A stretch of DNA of 64,000 bases from Planktothrix agardhii NIES-204 (GTDB lineage: Bacteria > Cyanobacteriota > Cyanobacteriia > Cyanobacteriales > Microcoleaceae), in the NCBI GenBank assembly GCA_003609755.1, contig AP017991.1, positions 842,001-906,000 of the forward strand. The letters run 5' to 3'. The stretch's first letter is position 1. Each line of letters begins with the position of its first letter. Made by a program: the position numbers and the translations under genes. Shown here in pieces: positions 53,295 through 63,029 of the stretch. The notes under the pieces are model-generated. The model had not been told where the DNA came from. It was given only the letters and a program-made list of their open reading frames with translations, and ran no database searches.

Positions 53295-54241
53295 ATTATC
53301 AATTTCAGTTTCAACCCTATCAACGTCCGTTTAAAACTCCCCTCAAAACCGCCCACGGAATTTGGAATATTCGAGAAGGAATTATTTTAAATTTAACCAA
53401 TAAACAGGGTAATATAGGATGGGGAGAAATTGCACCTTTAAGTTGGTTTGGGTCGGAAACCTTGGAAGATGCGATCGCCTTTTGTCAAAAACTTCCGAGT
53501 ATCATTTCAACAGAAACAATTTTTACTATTTCTGACAGTTTACCCGCTTGTCAATTTGGGTTTGAATCTGCATTAATTGAGTTAAATTCTAACCCATTAG
53601 TTGATTTATCTAAACTTCAATATAGCGGATTATTACCTACTGGAGAAATAGTTTTAAATACTTGGAAAACCCTATTTCAGCAAGGATATCAAACCTTAAA
53701 ATGGAAAATAGGTGTTGATGAAATTACAACAGAAATTAATATTTTTAAACAGTTAGTCAAGATCGTAATAGAAACTTTAAGCAGTCCTCAAAAAATCCGT
53801 CTTAGGTTAGATGCAAATGGCGGTTTAACCTTTGAGCAAGCAGAATATTGGTTAGAAACCTGTGATTTAATTAATGCCAATCAAGACTTGATTGAAATTG
53901 AATTTTTAGAACAACCTTTATCTATTTCTCAATTGGATTTAATGTTAGAATTATGCGATCGCTATTCCACTTCTCTAGCCTTAGATGAATCCGTTGCTAA
54001 TTTACAACAATTAAACTCTTGTTATCAACAAGGATGGTTAGATATTTTTGTGATCAAACCTGCTATTTTTGGATCTCCAAGAAAACTCAAGAATTTTTGC
54101 CAAAAAAATAAAATTGATACCGTTTTTTCTTCAGTTTTTGAAACCGATATCGGTCAAAATTCCGCTTTAAAAATTGCCTCTGAACTATTATTATATAATC
54201 GTGCTGTTGGATTTGGAATTAATCATTGGTTTATTTCCTAA
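53291..54241 (+). CDS. menC: o-Succinylbenzoate synthase
   Basis: A 316-residue enolase-superfamily enzyme that dehydrates SHCHC to o-succinylbenzoate for phylloquinone of photosystem I. Active-site Lys in LKWKIG, metal ligands in RLDANGGL, EFLEQPL and LALDES, and the second Lys in FVIKPAIFG are all seen. It starts within the menH stop (ATGA). A MITE-like repeat follows the stop. Confidence 0.9.
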   Translation: MNYQFQFQPYQRPFKTPLKTAHGIWNIREGIILNLTNKQGNIGWGEIAPLSWFGSETLEDAIAFCQKLPSIISTETIFTISDSLPACQFGFESALIELNSNPLVDLSKLQYSGLLPTGEIVLNTWKTLFQQGYQTLKWKIGVDEITTEINIFKQLVKIVIETLSSPQKIRLRLDANGGLTFEQAEYWLETCDLINANQDLIEIEFLEQPLSISQLDLMLELCDRYSTSLALDESVANLQQLNSCYQQGWLDIFVIKPAIFGSPRKLKNFCQKNKIDTVFSSVFETDIGQNSALKIASELLLYNRAVGFGINHWFIS

Positions 54242-54276
54242 ATTATATCCCCGGAATCCCAGGAGAGAAAAACTGA

Positions 54277-54415
54277 TATAGCAACCGCCAAGGCAGTTAG
54301 GACACCAGACGGATCTTAGAACCCAAACGGTTAAGTATTTTCCCCCCTGTTCCCTCCCCCCCTAGCCCCCGTGCACGGGGGCTAGGGGGGCTGTTCCCTG
54401 CTATAACTGTTAGAG
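54277..54415. repeat. MITE-like interspersed repeat, copy 3
   Basis: Begins TATAGCA and ends TGCTATA. Its first 60 bases are nearly the same as copy 1 at 7241. The centre is a perfect CCCCCGTGCACGGGGG-type hairpin. A further palindromic repeat (54416-54463, AGAGACGCG... and CGGCATCGCTGCGCTCGG) follows it directly. Confidence 0.75.
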
Positions 54416-54470
54416 ACGCGCCAATAGCCTACGGCATCGCTGCGCTCGGACACGCCTCCGATAAATGATT

Positions 54471-55283
54471 TCACATAAATACCCGATGTTGCAGACTCGG
54501 CATTTGCCTCCGAACCTGTTCCAGACGGGCGGGATTAATTTCTGCGATCGCAATTCCTGGCCTATCACCTGCATCCGCTAAAACTGCCCCCCAAGGGTCA
54601 AGAATCATCGCATGACCGTGAGTATACCGACGCCCATAATGACATCCAGTTTGAGCAGGTGCGACCACATAACAGGTATTTTCAATCGCTCTAGCCTTGA
54701 GCAGAACTTCCCAATGATCCTTACCCGTATAAGCAGTAAAAGCTGCTGGAACAAAGAGAATTTCTGCTTCTTTTTCGGATAAATGGCGATAGAGTTCTGG
54801 AAATCGGACATCGTAACACACCGATAGTCCCAGGTTGCCCAACTCTGGATGATGATAAACCGGAGGTAAAACCGTCCCCGCCATCACCGTATTAGATTCC
54901 TGATAAGTATTGCCATCGGGCAAATTAACATCGAACAAATGAACTTTTTGATAACGGGCTAATTCTTGACCATTAGCATCAATTAACACCGCCGTATTAT
55001 AAACTTTGCCATCACCCGAAGGAACTGGAAATCCTCCCGCTAATAGAGTAATTTGAAACTTTTGGGTAATGGTTTTAAGAAATTTTTCTGTAGTTTGAGC
55101 AATAGTTTCAGCTTGAGCCATTTTCTCGGCTTCCTCACCCATAAAGGGAAAATTCTCAGGTAAGCTGACTAATTCAGCCCCCTGACGAACTGCTAAATCA
55201 ATCAATTCTTCTGCCTCTGCCAGATTTTTTTCTAGCCAAGGGGTACTGGTCATTTGAATAGCCGCAGCGAGATAGGATTTCAT
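54471..55283 (-). CDS. Nitrilase-superfamily amidohydrolase (Nit2-like)
   Basis: A 270-residue carbon-nitrogen hydrolase with the full triad: Glu43 (LPENFPF), Lys113 (YQKVHLFD) and Cys156 (LSVCYDVRFPELYR). The sequence is close to Nit1/Nit2-type enzymes, which clear deaminated glutathione or act as omega-amidases. The exact substrate is unsure. ATG at 55283. Confidence 0.85.
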   Translation of the reverse strand: MKSYLAAAIQMTSTPWLEKNLAEAEELIDLAVRQGAELVSLPENFPFMGEEAEKMAQAETIAQTTEKFLKTITQKFQITLLAGGFPVPSGDGKVYNTAVLIDANGQELARYQKVHLFDVNLPDGNTYQESNTVMAGTVLPPVYHHPELGNLGLSVCYDVRFPELYRHLSEKEAEILFVPAAFTAYTGKDHWEVLLKARAIENTCYVVAPAQTGCHYGRRYTHGHAMILDPWGAVLADAGDRPGIAIAEINPARLEQVRRQMPSLQHRVFM

Positions 55284-55359
55284 TGATAAAGAATATATTT
55301 ACAAGTTAAAAGCGGGGCAGGGGAGCAGGGGAGGCAGGGGAGGTAAACTCTTGCTATTA

Positions 55360-55412
55360 CTTATTCGTAATTCGTAATTCGTAATTCCCTGTTCCCTGTT
55401 CCCTGTTCCCTC
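55360..55412. repeat. Short tandem heptamer tracts
   Basis: Three to four copies of ATTCGTA are followed by four copies of GTTCCCT. These are the short tandemly repeated repetitive sequences typical of filamentous cyanobacteria. Related tracts occur at 14750-14775, 43697-43722, 57393-57417 and 62659-62684. Confidence 0.85.
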
Positions 55413-55429
55413 TTTAGATCAAGGTTGAA

Positions 55430-55558
55430 TTAAGAGAGGGGATGGAACAGTAAATCGGGGAAGAAACGATTAAATTCGATTAAAACCCCAGCCGTAAAAA
55501 CCATCAAAGCGGCAGCTAAAACGGGTGCTGTTGAAAGATATTTCAAGAAATACTGCAT
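55430..55558 (-). CDS. psaJ: Photosystem I subunit IX, PsaJ
   Basis: A 42-residue single-helix protein. [20 protein letters not shown] followed by [21 protein letters not shown] is the standard PsaJ sequence pattern. It binds chlorophyll and stabilises PsaF in photosystem I. AGGAG stands seven bases before the ATG at 55558. It follows psaF after 174 bases on the same strand, the usual psaFJ pair. Confidence 0.96.
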   Translation of the reverse strand: MQYFLKYLSTAPVLAAALMVFTAGVLIEFNRFFPDLLFHPLS

Positions 55559-55732
55559 GAGTTTTTTTCTCCTAAGTTTGCAAATGTGAAAAACAATTAA
55601 TCTGTTAAAAGAAACCAGAATTCACAAAGATTATTAGAACATAAACAAAGTTTGTTTATGGGATAATTAGGGAATATTTAGGTGATTAATTCAACTGAAA
55701 TCTTCCCTAATCTCTGTTTAAGAATTCTGTAA

Positions 55733-56224
55733 TTAACGAGGTGAAACGGTGATTTCGTCATCTTTGACGTACAGTTCACCGGTGGTGATTTCTTTCAACG
55801 CTGCTAAGGGCCACAGGAAACCACCGAGCATAAAGGTCAGAGCCACAGGAACATTGATGATAATTTCTTTTTCTGCGGGGTTTTCGCTCTTTCTTGCATA
55901 TTGTAAATAAGACCGACCGACCCAACCAATCCATCCGGCAATATACAGGAACAGAACGCCAGGAATTAAGAAATCTCCCGCATGAGATAAGCTTCCATCC
56001 ACAATTAAATGGGGTAAGCCATCTTCTTTTCCGCAGAGTTCTTGGGAATAGCGCTCAAAGCGTGCTTTTGCCTGTGCCGGGTTAGCCGCAACAGATATAG
56101 AGGTTTTTGCCCGTTGCTCAAACACGGAAGATTCAGAGCAAGGAACTAAGTTATAAGCTGAAGCTGCGGGAACAACGGTCATCCACAAGCCTAGGGCTAG
56201 AATAGCAGCTAACAATCGACGCAT
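55733..56224 (-). CDS. psaF: Photosystem I subunit III, PsaF
   Basis: A 163-residue protein with a cleavable signal ([20 protein letters not shown]), a lumenal part ([30 protein letters not shown] with its two Cys), and a membrane helix ([19 protein letters not shown]). In cyanobacteria it stabilises PSI more than it docks the electron donor. AAAGGA before the ATG at 56224 decides the start over an upstream ATG at 56254. It is divergent from tsaD. Confidence 0.96.
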   Translation of the reverse strand: MRRLLAAILALGLWMTVVPAASAYNLVPCSESSVFEQRAKTSISVAANPAQAKARFERYSQELCGKEDGLPHLIVDGSLSHAGDFLIPGVLFLYIAGWIGWVGRSYLQYARKSENPAEKEIIINVPVALTFMLGGFLWPLAALKEITTGELYVKDDEITVSPR

Positions 56225-56346
56225 AGAAGTGTTTCCTTTTGTTACGTTTGTCATTATTAGGTTCAGTTGTTCACTGTACCCAAAAAATCTGCAATGATAA
56301 AGCTATTCAAAGTTAGCTCCGATCATTTCATAAAATTTATCAGTCA

Positions 56347-57393
56347 ATGGCAACAGTTTTAGCAATTGAAACAAGTTGTGACGAAACCGGGGTCGCAATT
56401 GTAAAGAATCGTAAAGTTTTAAGTAATGTTGTGGCTTCTCAAATCCCCATTCATCAACAATATGGCGGGGTTGTCCCCGAAGTTGCCTCCCGTCATCATT
56501 TAGAAATGGTGAATCCTGTCCTTGACCAAGCATTAGAAACCGCAGGTTTAGACTGGTCGGCCATTGATGGGGTGGCTGCCACCTGTGCACCCGGACTGGT
56601 AGGGGCGTTAATAACGGGTATTACCACAGCTAAAACCTTAGCCTTGGTGCATGATAAACCCTTTTTAGGGATTCATCACCTGGAAGGTCATATTTATGCC
56701 AGCTATTTAACCGAAACCAGTCTTCAGCCACCGTTTTTATGTCTGTTGGTATCGGGGGGTCATACCAGTTTAATTCATGTTAAAGATTGTGGGGTCTATC
56801 AAATCTTGGGACATACGATGGATGATGCCGCCGGGGAAGCCTTTGATAAAGTATCCCGGTTGTTAAATTTGGGCTATCCTGGGGGGCCAATTATTGACCA
56901 GTTAGCAACTCAAGGCAACCCCAAAGCCTTTGCCTTACCCGAAGGCAAGATTTCCCTCCCTAATGGGGGTTATCATCCCTATCATTCGAGTTTTAGCGGG
57001 TTAAAAACGGCGGTATTAAGGTTAGTTCAAACCTTAGAAAAAGAAAAAAGTACCTCGTTACCTGTTGCCGATATTGCGGCGAGTTTTCAAGATACCGTTG
57101 CTAAAATTTTAACAAAAAGGGCGATCGCTTGTGCCTTAGACTTTGGATTAGATACTATTGCTATTGGGGGAGGAGTGGCGGCAAATAGTGGGTTAAGAAA
57201 ACATCTGCAAGAGGCGGCTAAAATCCACGATTTGCGGGTATTATTTCCGCCTTTAAAATATTGTACCGATAACGCCGCCATGATTGCTTGTGCGGCTTCA
57301 GACCATCTTAACCGAGGTCATATTTCACCCTTAACTTTAGGGGCGCATTCCCGAATGTCGTTGGAAGATGTGATGCTGTTATATAAAGGGTAA
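56347..57393 (+). CDS. tsaD: tRNA threonylcarbamoyltransferase TsaD
   Basis: A 348-residue ASKHA-fold enzyme that transfers the threonylcarbamoyl group to A37. Visible: [16 protein letters not shown], the metal-binding His pair in HHLEGH (111 and 115), [19 protein letters not shown] in the form [12 protein letters not shown], and [12 protein letters not shown]. It works with TsaB and TsaE (46282-46755). Confidence 0.96.
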   Translation: MATVLAIETSCDETGVAIVKNRKVLSNVVASQIPIHQQYGGVVPEVASRHHLEMVNPVLDQALETAGLDWSAIDGVAATCAPGLVGALITGITTAKTLALVHDKPFLGIHHLEGHIYASYLTETSLQPPFLCLLVSGGHTSLIHVKDCGVYQILGHTMDDAAGEAFDKVSRLLNLGYPGGPIIDQLATQGNPKAFALPEGKISLPNGGYHPYHSSFSGLKTAVLRLVQTLEKEKSTSLPVADIAASFQDTVAKILTKRAIACALDFGLDTIAIGGGVAANSGLRKHLQEAAKIHDLRVLFPPLKYCTDNAAMIACAASDHLNRGHISPLTLGAHSRMSLEDVMLLYKG

Positions 57394-57442
57394 TTATGAA
57401 TTACGAATTATGAATTGGTGATGATGATGGATTTTTGTGATC

Positions 57443-59698
57443 TTATCCTTTAGAAATAGAGATCGAGGATTTTCCAATAAAAACATCATTTCCAAAAGAT
57501 GTAGATTGTGTTTCTTCCTGGGATACTAACAAATCAAACCAGAATGTTGTTCCGATGCCCAACTCACTCATTAAATGAACTTGACTTCGATGTTTTTCAA
57601 TAATATTTTTCACAATAGACAACCCTAAACCCGTTCCTTCTAGGGTATGAACGCGATTTTCTACACGGAAGAAACGAGTAAAAATAGCCTCTTGGTCTTC
57701 TAGTGAAATTCCGGTTCCCGTATCAGAAACTTCAGTTCTAATATAACGATTTTTAGGTCGATTTCCAGCTAAATGTAAATCTACAGGGCGAGGGGGAGGA
57801 GGGGAAATAATCCAGCCTCCTTTTTCAATTTCCTCTACTTCTTGATTTTTCTTGAGATTATCTTCTTCTAATAGATAAACTCTGATAATTACCCGGCCCC
57901 CCAAAGATGTAAATTTCAGCGCATTTCCGACTAAATTGGTTAAAACTTGCAACAATAAATCATAATTTCCGACAACTAAAGGTAAATCTGGTTCTATTTC
58001 TCGACTAAGTTCAATTCCTTTATCCTTAGCATTCAATTGATAGGTTCTCAAAGTCTGTTCTACCACTTGCGCCATATCAACGGGTTCAAAATTGTAGATA
58101 CGACAGGATTCTAAGCGAGACAAATCTAACACATCATTAACTAAACGAGTTAAACGGTCTGTTTCATGGTTGGCGGTGGCTAAAAATTCCTGTCGTTCTT
58201 CTTCGGTTAAATCTTCTCCATAATCATGGAGGGTTTCAATAAAGGATTTAATATTAAATAACGGCGTTCTTAATTCATGGGAAATATTACTAATAAACTG
58301 ACTCTTAGCATCATTTAACTCTACCTCACGAGTAATATCCTGAATGGTCATTGCAATCCCTTTTAAACTTTCCCGATAATTGTCTTCCCCAGGAGAATTT
58401 GACATCGGATTATAGTCATATAAAGTACATTCCTGAACGTTGGGACGTTCTGATAATTCACAAGTATTTTCCGCGTCGTGAATACAGCTATGACACAGGG
58501 GTTCAGCCCCAGGAGATTTATGTAATAAAACCGTGGTTAATAAAATTCGTAATGTCCGATTTGTGGGTTCTCCCAAGGAACAACGAAACTCTCCGCCATC
58601 TAAAGTTCCACTGGCAATTTTTTGTAAAGGTTCTGATAATTCTTCTGTAACCAAATTGGGTAAAAAGTTGAGAACATTATTACCAATAACCGTTGTACCT
58701 TCCCAGCTAAATAAACGTTTTGCGGTGGGATTAACTAAAATTAAATTCAGTTCAGCATCAATTAAAACGGCTCCATCGGCAATAGTTGAAACCAAGGTTT
58801 CTAACTTGGCTTTTTCTGCGGTTAGTTCTTCAATATTTTGTTCTTCAAAACTTTCTAGGCGTTCTGCCATTTCATTGAAACTGGAAATTAATTCCCCTAA
58901 TTCTCCTCCAAAGGGTAAATCAACCCGTTGATTAAAATTTCCTACGGCAATATTTTTAACTCCTTGAACTAATTCTTTAATCGGTTGAGTAATAGTTAAA
59001 GCATTAAATACCGCCCCTAAAATTACCATCACCCATATTGAAACAAATACCGCTAAAGTTACATCCCTGGTTAAATTTGATGATACAACAACGGTAGGAT
59101 TAGGATTAATTCCAATGGCTAAAATCCCTAAATAATTTCCATTGTGCATCATGGGAACAAAAACATCCGTCACCTCTCCAGCTGGAGTTAAATGTTGTCT
59201 TACCATCGGCAAATCCGCAAAATTTCCTGACTGCACACTGGCTAAAAAATTATCAGGTAACTGCATCCGCCGCCGTAGGGTTAAGGAATTTTGTACTGCC
59301 GAATCGGAAAAGGGTAAACCTAGATAAATTTCCCCCTCTTGATCCGCATATAACATATAACGGACACTAGATGTACTGGTGTAGAATTGACGGGAAAACC
59401 GTGCGACTTCATCCCTTTTTTCTTCAGCAATTAGGGGGGCGACATTGGCGGCTAATAGTAATCCTAAATCTCGACCGTAACGGGTATCGTTGATGCGAGC
59501 ATCTTCTTGAATCGTGTTGACGGCCCAAAATGTTAAACTACTCATCAATAGAGAAACTACCAGGGTCGCCCCCGCCATTAACCGAGTTTGCAGGGTAAAC
59601 TCTGACCACCATCTACCAATAATCTCAGCTATTTTTTTGAGGAGTCTCAGCATTTGTTGAGGATTAGGGGGTTGACGGTTGGGTAATTCTGTGTTCAT
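57443..59698 (-). CDS. nblS: Sensor histidine kinase NblS (Hik33/DspA-type)
   Basis: A 751-residue kinase. Domains in order: membrane helix (about 40-62), periplasmic sensor region, second helix (about 215-236), HAMP, PAS (about 300-395), HisKA with FISNISHELRTPL and HATPase with NLVGNALKF, DTGTGIS and GTGLGLSI. NblS/Hik33 governs high-light and stress responses including psa and hli genes, and phycobilisome breakdown. A four-Cys insert lies near 402-424 and a Pro-rich insert in the HATPase domain. Start: ATG 59698; a TTG six bases upstream is less likely. Confidence 0.85.
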   Translation of the reverse strand: MNTELPNRQPPNPQQMLRLLKKIAEIIGRWWSEFTLQTRLMAGATLVVSLLMSSLTFWAVNTIQEDARINDTRYGRDLGLLLAANVAPLIAEEKRDEVARFSRQFYTSTSSVRYMLYADQEGEIYLGLPFSDSAVQNSLTLRRRMQLPDNFLASVQSGNFADLPMVRQHLTPAGEVTDVFVPMMHNGNYLGILAIGINPNPTVVVSSNLTRDVTLAVFVSIWVMVILGAVFNALTITQPIKELVQGVKNIAVGNFNQRVDLPFGGELGELISSFNEMAERLESFEEQNIEELTAEKAKLETLVSTIADGAVLIDAELNLILVNPTAKRLFSWEGTTVIGNNVLNFLPNLVTEELSEPLQKIASGTLDGGEFRCSLGEPTNRTLRILLTTVLLHKSPGAEPLCHSCIHDAENTCELSERPNVQECTLYDYNPMSNSPGEDNYRESLKGIAMTIQDITREVELNDAKSQFISNISHELRTPLFNIKSFIETLHDYGEDLTEEERQEFLATANHETDRLTRLVNDVLDLSRLESCRIYNFEPVDMAQVVEQTLRTYQLNAKDKGIELSREIEPDLPLVVGNYDLLLQVLTNLVGNALKFTSLGGRVIIRVYLLEEDNLKKNQEVEEIEKGGWIISPPPPRPVDLHLAGNRPKNRYIRTEVSDTGTGISLEDQEAIFTRFFRVENRVHTLEGTGLGLSIVKNIIEKHRSQVHLMSELGIGTTFWFDLLVSQEETQSTSFGNDVFIGKSSISISKG

Positions 59699-59946
59699 CG
59701 GCAATACGGTAATGGTTTGATAATTCCTCCATGTACTATATTGGCCTGTAGAGACCCAGAGTTGTGTCTAACAAAAGCGTTAAGTTTTGTTAACACATAC
59801 TATACATGGTAACAGGAGATGGGAAAAGCGGGGGAGCAGCAGTACAAGCGTCCTCCCTCGGTGACAATAACAGAACTTATGCAGGCGTAGTAGCGTCGCC
59901 CTGTTTGGGAAATTGCGTTTTGAAGTTTGATAGGAGTCACTTATTT

Positions 59947-60075
59947 TTAAAGATTAAATTGGCAATTAATTAGATTCATTTCGGCAGTGGAGTCAGCTTT
60001 AACAGGTAAGGAAAGCGAAATTAAGGTGGTTAAGAGGGAAAGGGAAAGAAGAAGGCGAGATTTAATAATTGCCAT
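59947..60075 (-). CDS. Possible small secreted peptide
   Basis: A 42-codon frame from ATG 60075. It starts MAIIKSRLLLSLSLLTTLIS, a clear signal-peptide shape with a likely cut after VKA, leaving about 16 residues (DSTAEMNLINCQFNL). It could be a real short peptide or the start of a gene lost further down. The rest of the 59699-60211 gap shows nothing else I can name. Confidence 0.35.
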   Translation of the reverse strand: MAIIKSRLLLSLSLLTTLISLSLPVKADSTAEMNLINCQFNL

Positions 60076-60184
60076 GGTTTGAGAGTTAATAATATTGGCA
60101 TAAATGATATACTGATATAGCATAATTTACCAAAAAAATCTTAATCTTTTGGTTAACGGCAATATCCCTACAATCTCTAAAAAA

Positions 60185-60210
60185 CTGATAACTGATAACT
60201 GATAACTGAT
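60185..60210. repeat. CTGATAA heptamer tract before proB
   Basis: Three to four tandem CTGATAA heptamers end one base before the proB ATG, so they occupy the ribosome-binding region. The same heptamer occurs on the other strand at 21988-22020. Confidence 0.8.
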
Positions 60211-60211
60211 T

Positions 60212-61342
60212 ATGTCTCAAACTATTGTTGTTAAAATTGGTACATCGAGTTTAACCCAGTCGGCGACGGGACATTTAGCCCTATCGACTTTAGCCACATT
60301 AGTAGAAACTTTAACCCGACTACAAAAGCAGGGTTATCGAGTGGTTTTAGTGTCTTCGGGTGCGGTAGGAGTGGGATGCGATCGCTTAGGATTAACCGAA
60401 CGTCCCCGCACCATTGCTTTAAAACAGGCCGTAGCCGCCGTCGGTCAAGGTCGTTTGATGCGGGTTTATGATGATTTATTTAGTACCTTAAAACAACCCA
60501 TTGCTCAAGTTTTACTCACCAGGGGAGACTTAGTACAACGCAATGGTTATGTGAATGTTTATAATACGTTTCAACAACTTTTAAAATTAGGAGTAATTCC
60601 GATTGTTAATGAAAATGATACTGTTTCTGTCGATGAACTAAAATTCGGGGATAATGATACGCTTTCGGCTTTAGTTGCTAGTTTAGTGGAAGCGGATTGG
60701 TTATTTTTATTAACCGATGTAGATCGATTATATTCGGCCGATCCCCGTGAGAATCCCGATGCTCAACCGATTAGTTTAGTGACTAATATGGAACAATTAG
60801 AACAATTCCAAGTTAAAACGGGAGATTCTCGCAGTGGTTGGGGAACCGGAGGGATGATTACTAAAATTGAAGCCGCCAGAATTGCCACGGGGTCAGGGGT
60901 GAGAACAGTGATAACAGAGGGGAAATTCCCCCAAAATTTAGAAAAAATTCTGCAAGGGACGGAACTCATTGGCACGCAATTTGAACCCCAGAATAGACCC
61001 GTTAATGCTCGAAAACATTGGATTGCAAATGTATTAGTTCCTACGGGAAAAATATATTTAGATGCCGGGGCAATTCGAGCAATTTCTCACGGAGGAAAAT
61101 CTCTATTGGCGGCGGGAATTACTCAAGTTGAAGGTGAATTTAATCTTCAGGATTCTGTCCAAATTTGTAATTTAGATGGACAGGAAATTGCTAGGGGATT
61201 AGTGAATTATAGTCAGGGAGAATTGCAAAAAATAAAAGGTTTACATTCGGATAAAATCCCTGAAATTTTGGGTTATGACGGAGCAGATACGGTAATTCAT
61301 CGTGATAATTTAGTCGTATCATCTCCATTATCTATAACTTAA
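60212..61342 (+). CDS. proB: Glutamate 5-kinase
   Basis: A 376-residue enzyme for the first step of proline synthesis. The amino-acid kinase domain has [48 protein letters not shown] and the [17 protein letters not shown] block; a PUA domain fills the last about 100 residues ([16 protein letters not shown]). Proline feedback is expected. A heptamer repeat sits where the ribosome site should be. Confidence 0.94.
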   Translation: MSQTIVVKIGTSSLTQSATGHLALSTLATLVETLTRLQKQGYRVVLVSSGAVGVGCDRLGLTERPRTIALKQAVAAVGQGRLMRVYDDLFSTLKQPIAQVLLTRGDLVQRNGYVNVYNTFQQLLKLGVIPIVNENDTVSVDELKFGDNDTLSALVASLVEADWLFLLTDVDRLYSADPRENPDAQPISLVTNMEQLEQFQVKTGDSRSGWGTGGMITKIEAARIATGSGVRTVITEGKFPQNLEKILQGTELIGTQFEPQNRPVNARKHWIANVLVPTGKIYLDAGAIRAISHGGKSLLAAGITQVEGEFNLQDSVQICNLDGQEIARGLVNYSQGELQKIKGLHSDKIPEILGYDGADTVIHRDNLVVSSPLSIT

Positions 61343-61534
61343 AACCCTGAGTTCAAATTCTCAGGAGGATTACCCGATCCCCGTTCCGATAGTTGAAGTG
61401 ATTCATAATAAACTTCAAGACAGCTATCCCCTAAAATCTAATGAACTTACAGATAGCTCACCGGATTTCCAGATTTAGGATAAAATAGTAAAACCCTTAG
61501 CAATTGAAGATTTTTTGACCCCTTAAAACCTTAA

Positions 61535-62659
61535 ATGACCCTAGCAGAATCTTGGACAAATCAGTGGCGTTTCCAACTGGAAAACGATTACCCTAACTCC
61601 AGTCAAGACAAACGAGAAAGTATCATTAATTGGTTACTGGGAGAGCATTTTACCAGCTTAGATTCCCTCCCTACTAACCAACAGGAACGAATCAAATTAG
61701 GGTTAAACTTTCGCTATCAAATTCTACAACAGCGCTATTTAGATACGCCTCCTGAAAAAGCCTATCGAAATTTAATGCAGCGATTAGGGAGTTTAATGAT
61801 CCTACGCCAAAAGGTTCGTCTTTGGGTGTCAACCAGTCGCGATCGCCAGCGTCAAGTGGTGGATGTTTTACAAGAAGTAGTACAGGAAATGTTGAATAGC
61901 GATCGCTATTTACAACAACAAATTCAATGGATTTCTCAATGTACAAACGATCGCCAATTAAGTAATGCTTTACTATTCACAACATTAGAAGAATATTGTC
62001 TCCGTCCAATTCGGAATCAACCCCTATTAGTTTATAGATTTGTTAATTATTTACGTCGTTCTCAACGGGGCGGATTAACCCAAGTTCCCGCCGGAGAATG
62101 GATTAAACAATTATCCGATGAAATTCTATCCGATGAGACAGATGACACTATTAGTTTATTAGATAATCAAGCCATTTCTCAATACGAAGACGACCAATAT
62201 TTTCAAACCCAACAAAACCAAAGGTTAAAAGTACAAGCAGAATTTGAAGACTATTTAATTAAAAATGTAGATTCAAAGGCGGCGGAATGGTTGCGACTGT
62301 ATTTACAAGGATTATCCCAAGAAGCGATCGCTCAAAAGTTAAATTTACCGATTAAACAAATCTATCGACTCCGAGAAAAAGTTAGTTATCATGCAATTAA
62401 AAACTTTACCTTAAAACAGAATCCAGAATTAGTTACCAGTTGGTTAGGAACCTCTTTATCCGAACATCGTTTAGGATTAAATTCCGAACAATGGGAACAA
62501 TTTTGGCAAAGTTTAAACGATAACCAACGTCAAATCATTAAACGATTAAAAGCCGGAGAAACTTTAGAAACTATTGCTGAAACCCTAAACTTAAAACTCA
62601 CCCAAATTCAACAGGAATGGACTACAATCTATTTAATGGCTCAAGATATTAGAAATTAA
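61535..62659 (+). CDS. HetZ-like DNA-binding protein
   Basis: A 374-residue protein. The block YRFVNYLRRSQRGGLTQVPAGEWI is what I associate with the HetZ family, regulators of heterocyst patterning in Nostoc that have relatives in non-heterocystous cyanobacteria. Two HTH-like pieces follow (LSQEAIAQKLNLPIKQIYRLR and ETIAETLNLKLTQIQ). The host here shows no sign of heterocyst genes, so its role must differ. The family call is from memory of the pattern and not firm. Confidence 0.5.
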   Translation: MTLAESWTNQWRFQLENDYPNSSQDKRESIINWLLGEHFTSLDSLPTNQQERIKLGLNFRYQILQQRYLDTPPEKAYRNLMQRLGSLMILRQKVRLWVSTSRDRQRQVVDVLQEVVQEMLNSDRYLQQQIQWISQCTNDRQLSNALLFTTLEEYCLRPIRNQPLLVYRFVNYLRRSQRGGLTQVPAGEWIKQLSDEILSDETDDTISLLDNQAISQYEDDQYFQTQQNQRLKVQAEFEDYLIKNVDSKAAEWLRLYLQGLSQEAIAQKLNLPIKQIYRLREKVSYHAIKNFTLKQNPELVTSWLGTSLSEHRLGLNSEQWEQFWQSLNDNQRQIIKRLKAGETLETIAETLNLKLTQIQQEWTTIYLMAQDIRN

Positions 62660-62881
62660 TTACGAATTACGAATTATGAATTGGGAAATATCTTCGTAAA
62701 CAGCAGTCAGAGAACAAGAGAAATTAACACTGGTTAACTCTAGTTCTTGATTTCCTCGATAACTATAAAGCTCCCATCTTCCCTCTGTATTCCGTCGAAA
62801 ACAATCAACACGCTGGCGGTTTTGACTAATTAATACATATTCTTGTAAGGTTTCTAACTGTATTTCTGTATTTTGAGTTTT
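62660..62881 (-). pseudogene. Uma2-family nuclease remnant
   Basis: About 74 codons on the minus strand match the C-terminal third of Uma2 proteins (LETLQEYVLISQNRQRVDCF, then WELYSYRGNQELELTSV). The catalytic N-terminal part is missing, and the end has run into a heptamer repeat (FIIRNS). It is a dead fragment between the HetZ-like gene and sbcC. Confidence 0.65.
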
Positions 62882-63029
62882 GCTAGAATATCGTTAATCC
62901 TAGATGTTGTAGGTTCATGGTACTGATTATATACTTTTGTTGTAGTCCCAATAACACAAATTGCGTTAAAATAAGATTGAACAATACAGCAACCTCCCAA
63001 AAATTCCCTATTTCCAGTTTTGAAAACCT

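Noticed and set aside
59760-59800. GTTAAGTTTTGTTAACA, resembling the HLR1 high-light element of NblS targets
   Set aside because: It does not match the paired GTTACAWW pattern at enough positions to support the call.
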